Shown here one piece after another: positions 63,503 through 64,000 of a DNA stretch of 64,000 bases (its first letter is position 1; every line of letters begins with the position of its first letter). The notes beneath the pieces are model-generated. The model had not been told where the DNA came from. It made no database searches and saw nothing but the letters and a program-made list of their open reading frames with translations. The position numbers and the translations under genes are program-made. Origin of the DNA: Bacteroides fragilis (GTDB lineage Bacteria; Bacteroidota; Bacteroidia; Bacteroidales; Bacteroidaceae); assembly GCF_019583405.1 (NCBI RefSeq), contig NZ_SZUU01000007.1:124001-188000 (forward strand). The letters are read 5' to 3'.

Positions 63503-64000
63503 TCAGGATTTCAAAGGAAGGGTAAACCAGAAGGTAGATCCTTTTGTCACTTCCGATTCGACTCCCATTTCTCCCCCCAGATTCTGTACGATAGCTTGTG
63601 AAAGAGTCAGTCCCAGCCCTATTCCGGGTACTTCATGGTCCAACTTGGTAAATCGGTCGAATATTTTATCTTGTTCCTCGGCCGGAATGCCAATACCTGT
63701 ATCAGAAACATAAAAGTAGATTTCATTCTCTGCCCTGAATTGGCAACCGAAACGAATCTCACCGCACCGGATGAATTTCATCGCGTTATACACCAAGTTT
63801 GTCAGCACCTGCACGATACGGTTCCGCTCAGAATAGATCATCAACTCCTCTATCCCGACTTCGCAAATCAACCGCACTTCGGGATTATCTTTCAAACGGA
63901 TATCAAAAACACCGTGCAAACCACGTAGCAGGTCGTTTACGTCAAATTCGGAGTACTCAAAGTCCAGTGTTCCCGATTCCATCTTCGAGAGATCGAGTAT
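63503..64000 (-). CDS. Sensor histidine kinase, C-terminal part (cut by window edge)
   Basis: The frame is open to the window edge and reads ILDLSKMESGTLDFEYSEF, the usual sequence after the phospho-His helix. The ATPase domain has the N box NRIVQVLTNLVYNAMKFI, G1 DTGIGIP, an F box around DKIFDRFTKLD and G2 GIGLGLTLSQAIVQ, and ends WFTLPLKS. It autophosphorylates and passes phosphate to a response regulator. The stop at 63503 comes directly after the ATPase domain, with no receiver domain behind it, so it is not a hybrid sensor at this end. N-terminal sensing part and partner are outside the window. Confidence 0.93.
   Translation of the reverse strand: MLDLSKMESGTLDFEYSEFDVNDLLRGLHGVFDIRLKDNPEVRLICEVGIEELMIYSERNRIVQVLTNLVYNAMKFIRCGEIRFGCQFRAENEIYFYVSDTGIGIPAEEQDKIFDRFTKLDHEVPGIGLGLTLSQAIVQNLGGEMGVESEVTKGSTFWFTLPLKS

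Noticed and set aside
1..64000. CRISPR arrays, tRNA or rRNA genes, insertion sequences, phage genes
   Set aside because: None with supporting sequence features was seen anywhere in the window.

Overview
The window reads as chromosome from a member of the genus Bacteroides (Bacteroidota). Supporting signs are three SusC/SusD-type loci features, the TTTG / TAnnTTTG promoter pattern, a RokA-type ROK hexokinase, a bacteroidal malate dehydrogenase, and a GadC-type antiporter beside a potassium-channel gene. The species cannot be fixed from the sequence alone. No rRNA, tRNA, CRISPR array, insertion sequence or phage gene was seen.

Layout. 1-3.5 kb (minus strand): the start of a Kdp potassium-uptake operon (31-aa membrane peptide, kdpF, kdpA cut by the window edge) behind a good sigma-54 promoter, next to an NtrC-type sigma-54 activator that has its own housekeeping promoter. 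3.7-8.2 kb (plus): a degenerate aspartokinase homologue, then a four-module sulfur-handling protein (CoA-disulfide reductase, rhodanese, TusA, DsrE-like) with a MarR regulator. 8.4-11.1 kb: an S37-type secreted peptidase, a DUF4136 lipoprotein and an outer-membrane beta-barrel. 11.2-18.1 kb (minus): SusC, SusD and a Ser-type sulfatase, a small sulfated-glycan locus whose SusC reading frame has a stop codon inside its signal peptide. 18.7-26.5 kb (minus): two tandem GH3/serine-hydrolase fusions, then a 5'-nucleotidase split into two genes. 26.6-28.9 kb: rplS and rokA. 29.0-34.8 kb (plus): a five-gene MacB-type ABC efflux operon with adaptor and TolC-like channel.

35.2-50.6 kb (plus) is visibly more AT-rich than both flanks. 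It holds a polysaccharide-utilisation locus: ECF sigma factor, FecR anti-sigma, STN-containing SusC, SusD, a GH2 enzyme and two GH3 enzymes, with a terminator-like hairpin between susD and the enzymes. It looks like an acquired block. No endo-acting enzyme or surface glycan-binding protein is present, which fits a short glycan or glycoside substrate; this is inference.

50.9-64 kb returns to core-like composition: a secreted protein, a short MutS-family ATPase, an AsmA-like/GT51 fusion glycosyltransferase, an orphan 117-aa ORF with a terminator, a three-gene secreted DUF4476 cluster, a CvfB-like S1 protein, malate dehydrogenase, a potassium-channel homologue with an altered selectivity filter, a GadC-type antiporter and the end of a histidine kinase. 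Three copies of an imperfectly palindromic CCACAGA-type element lie in intergenic gaps around 8.3, 12.8 and 54.95 kb.
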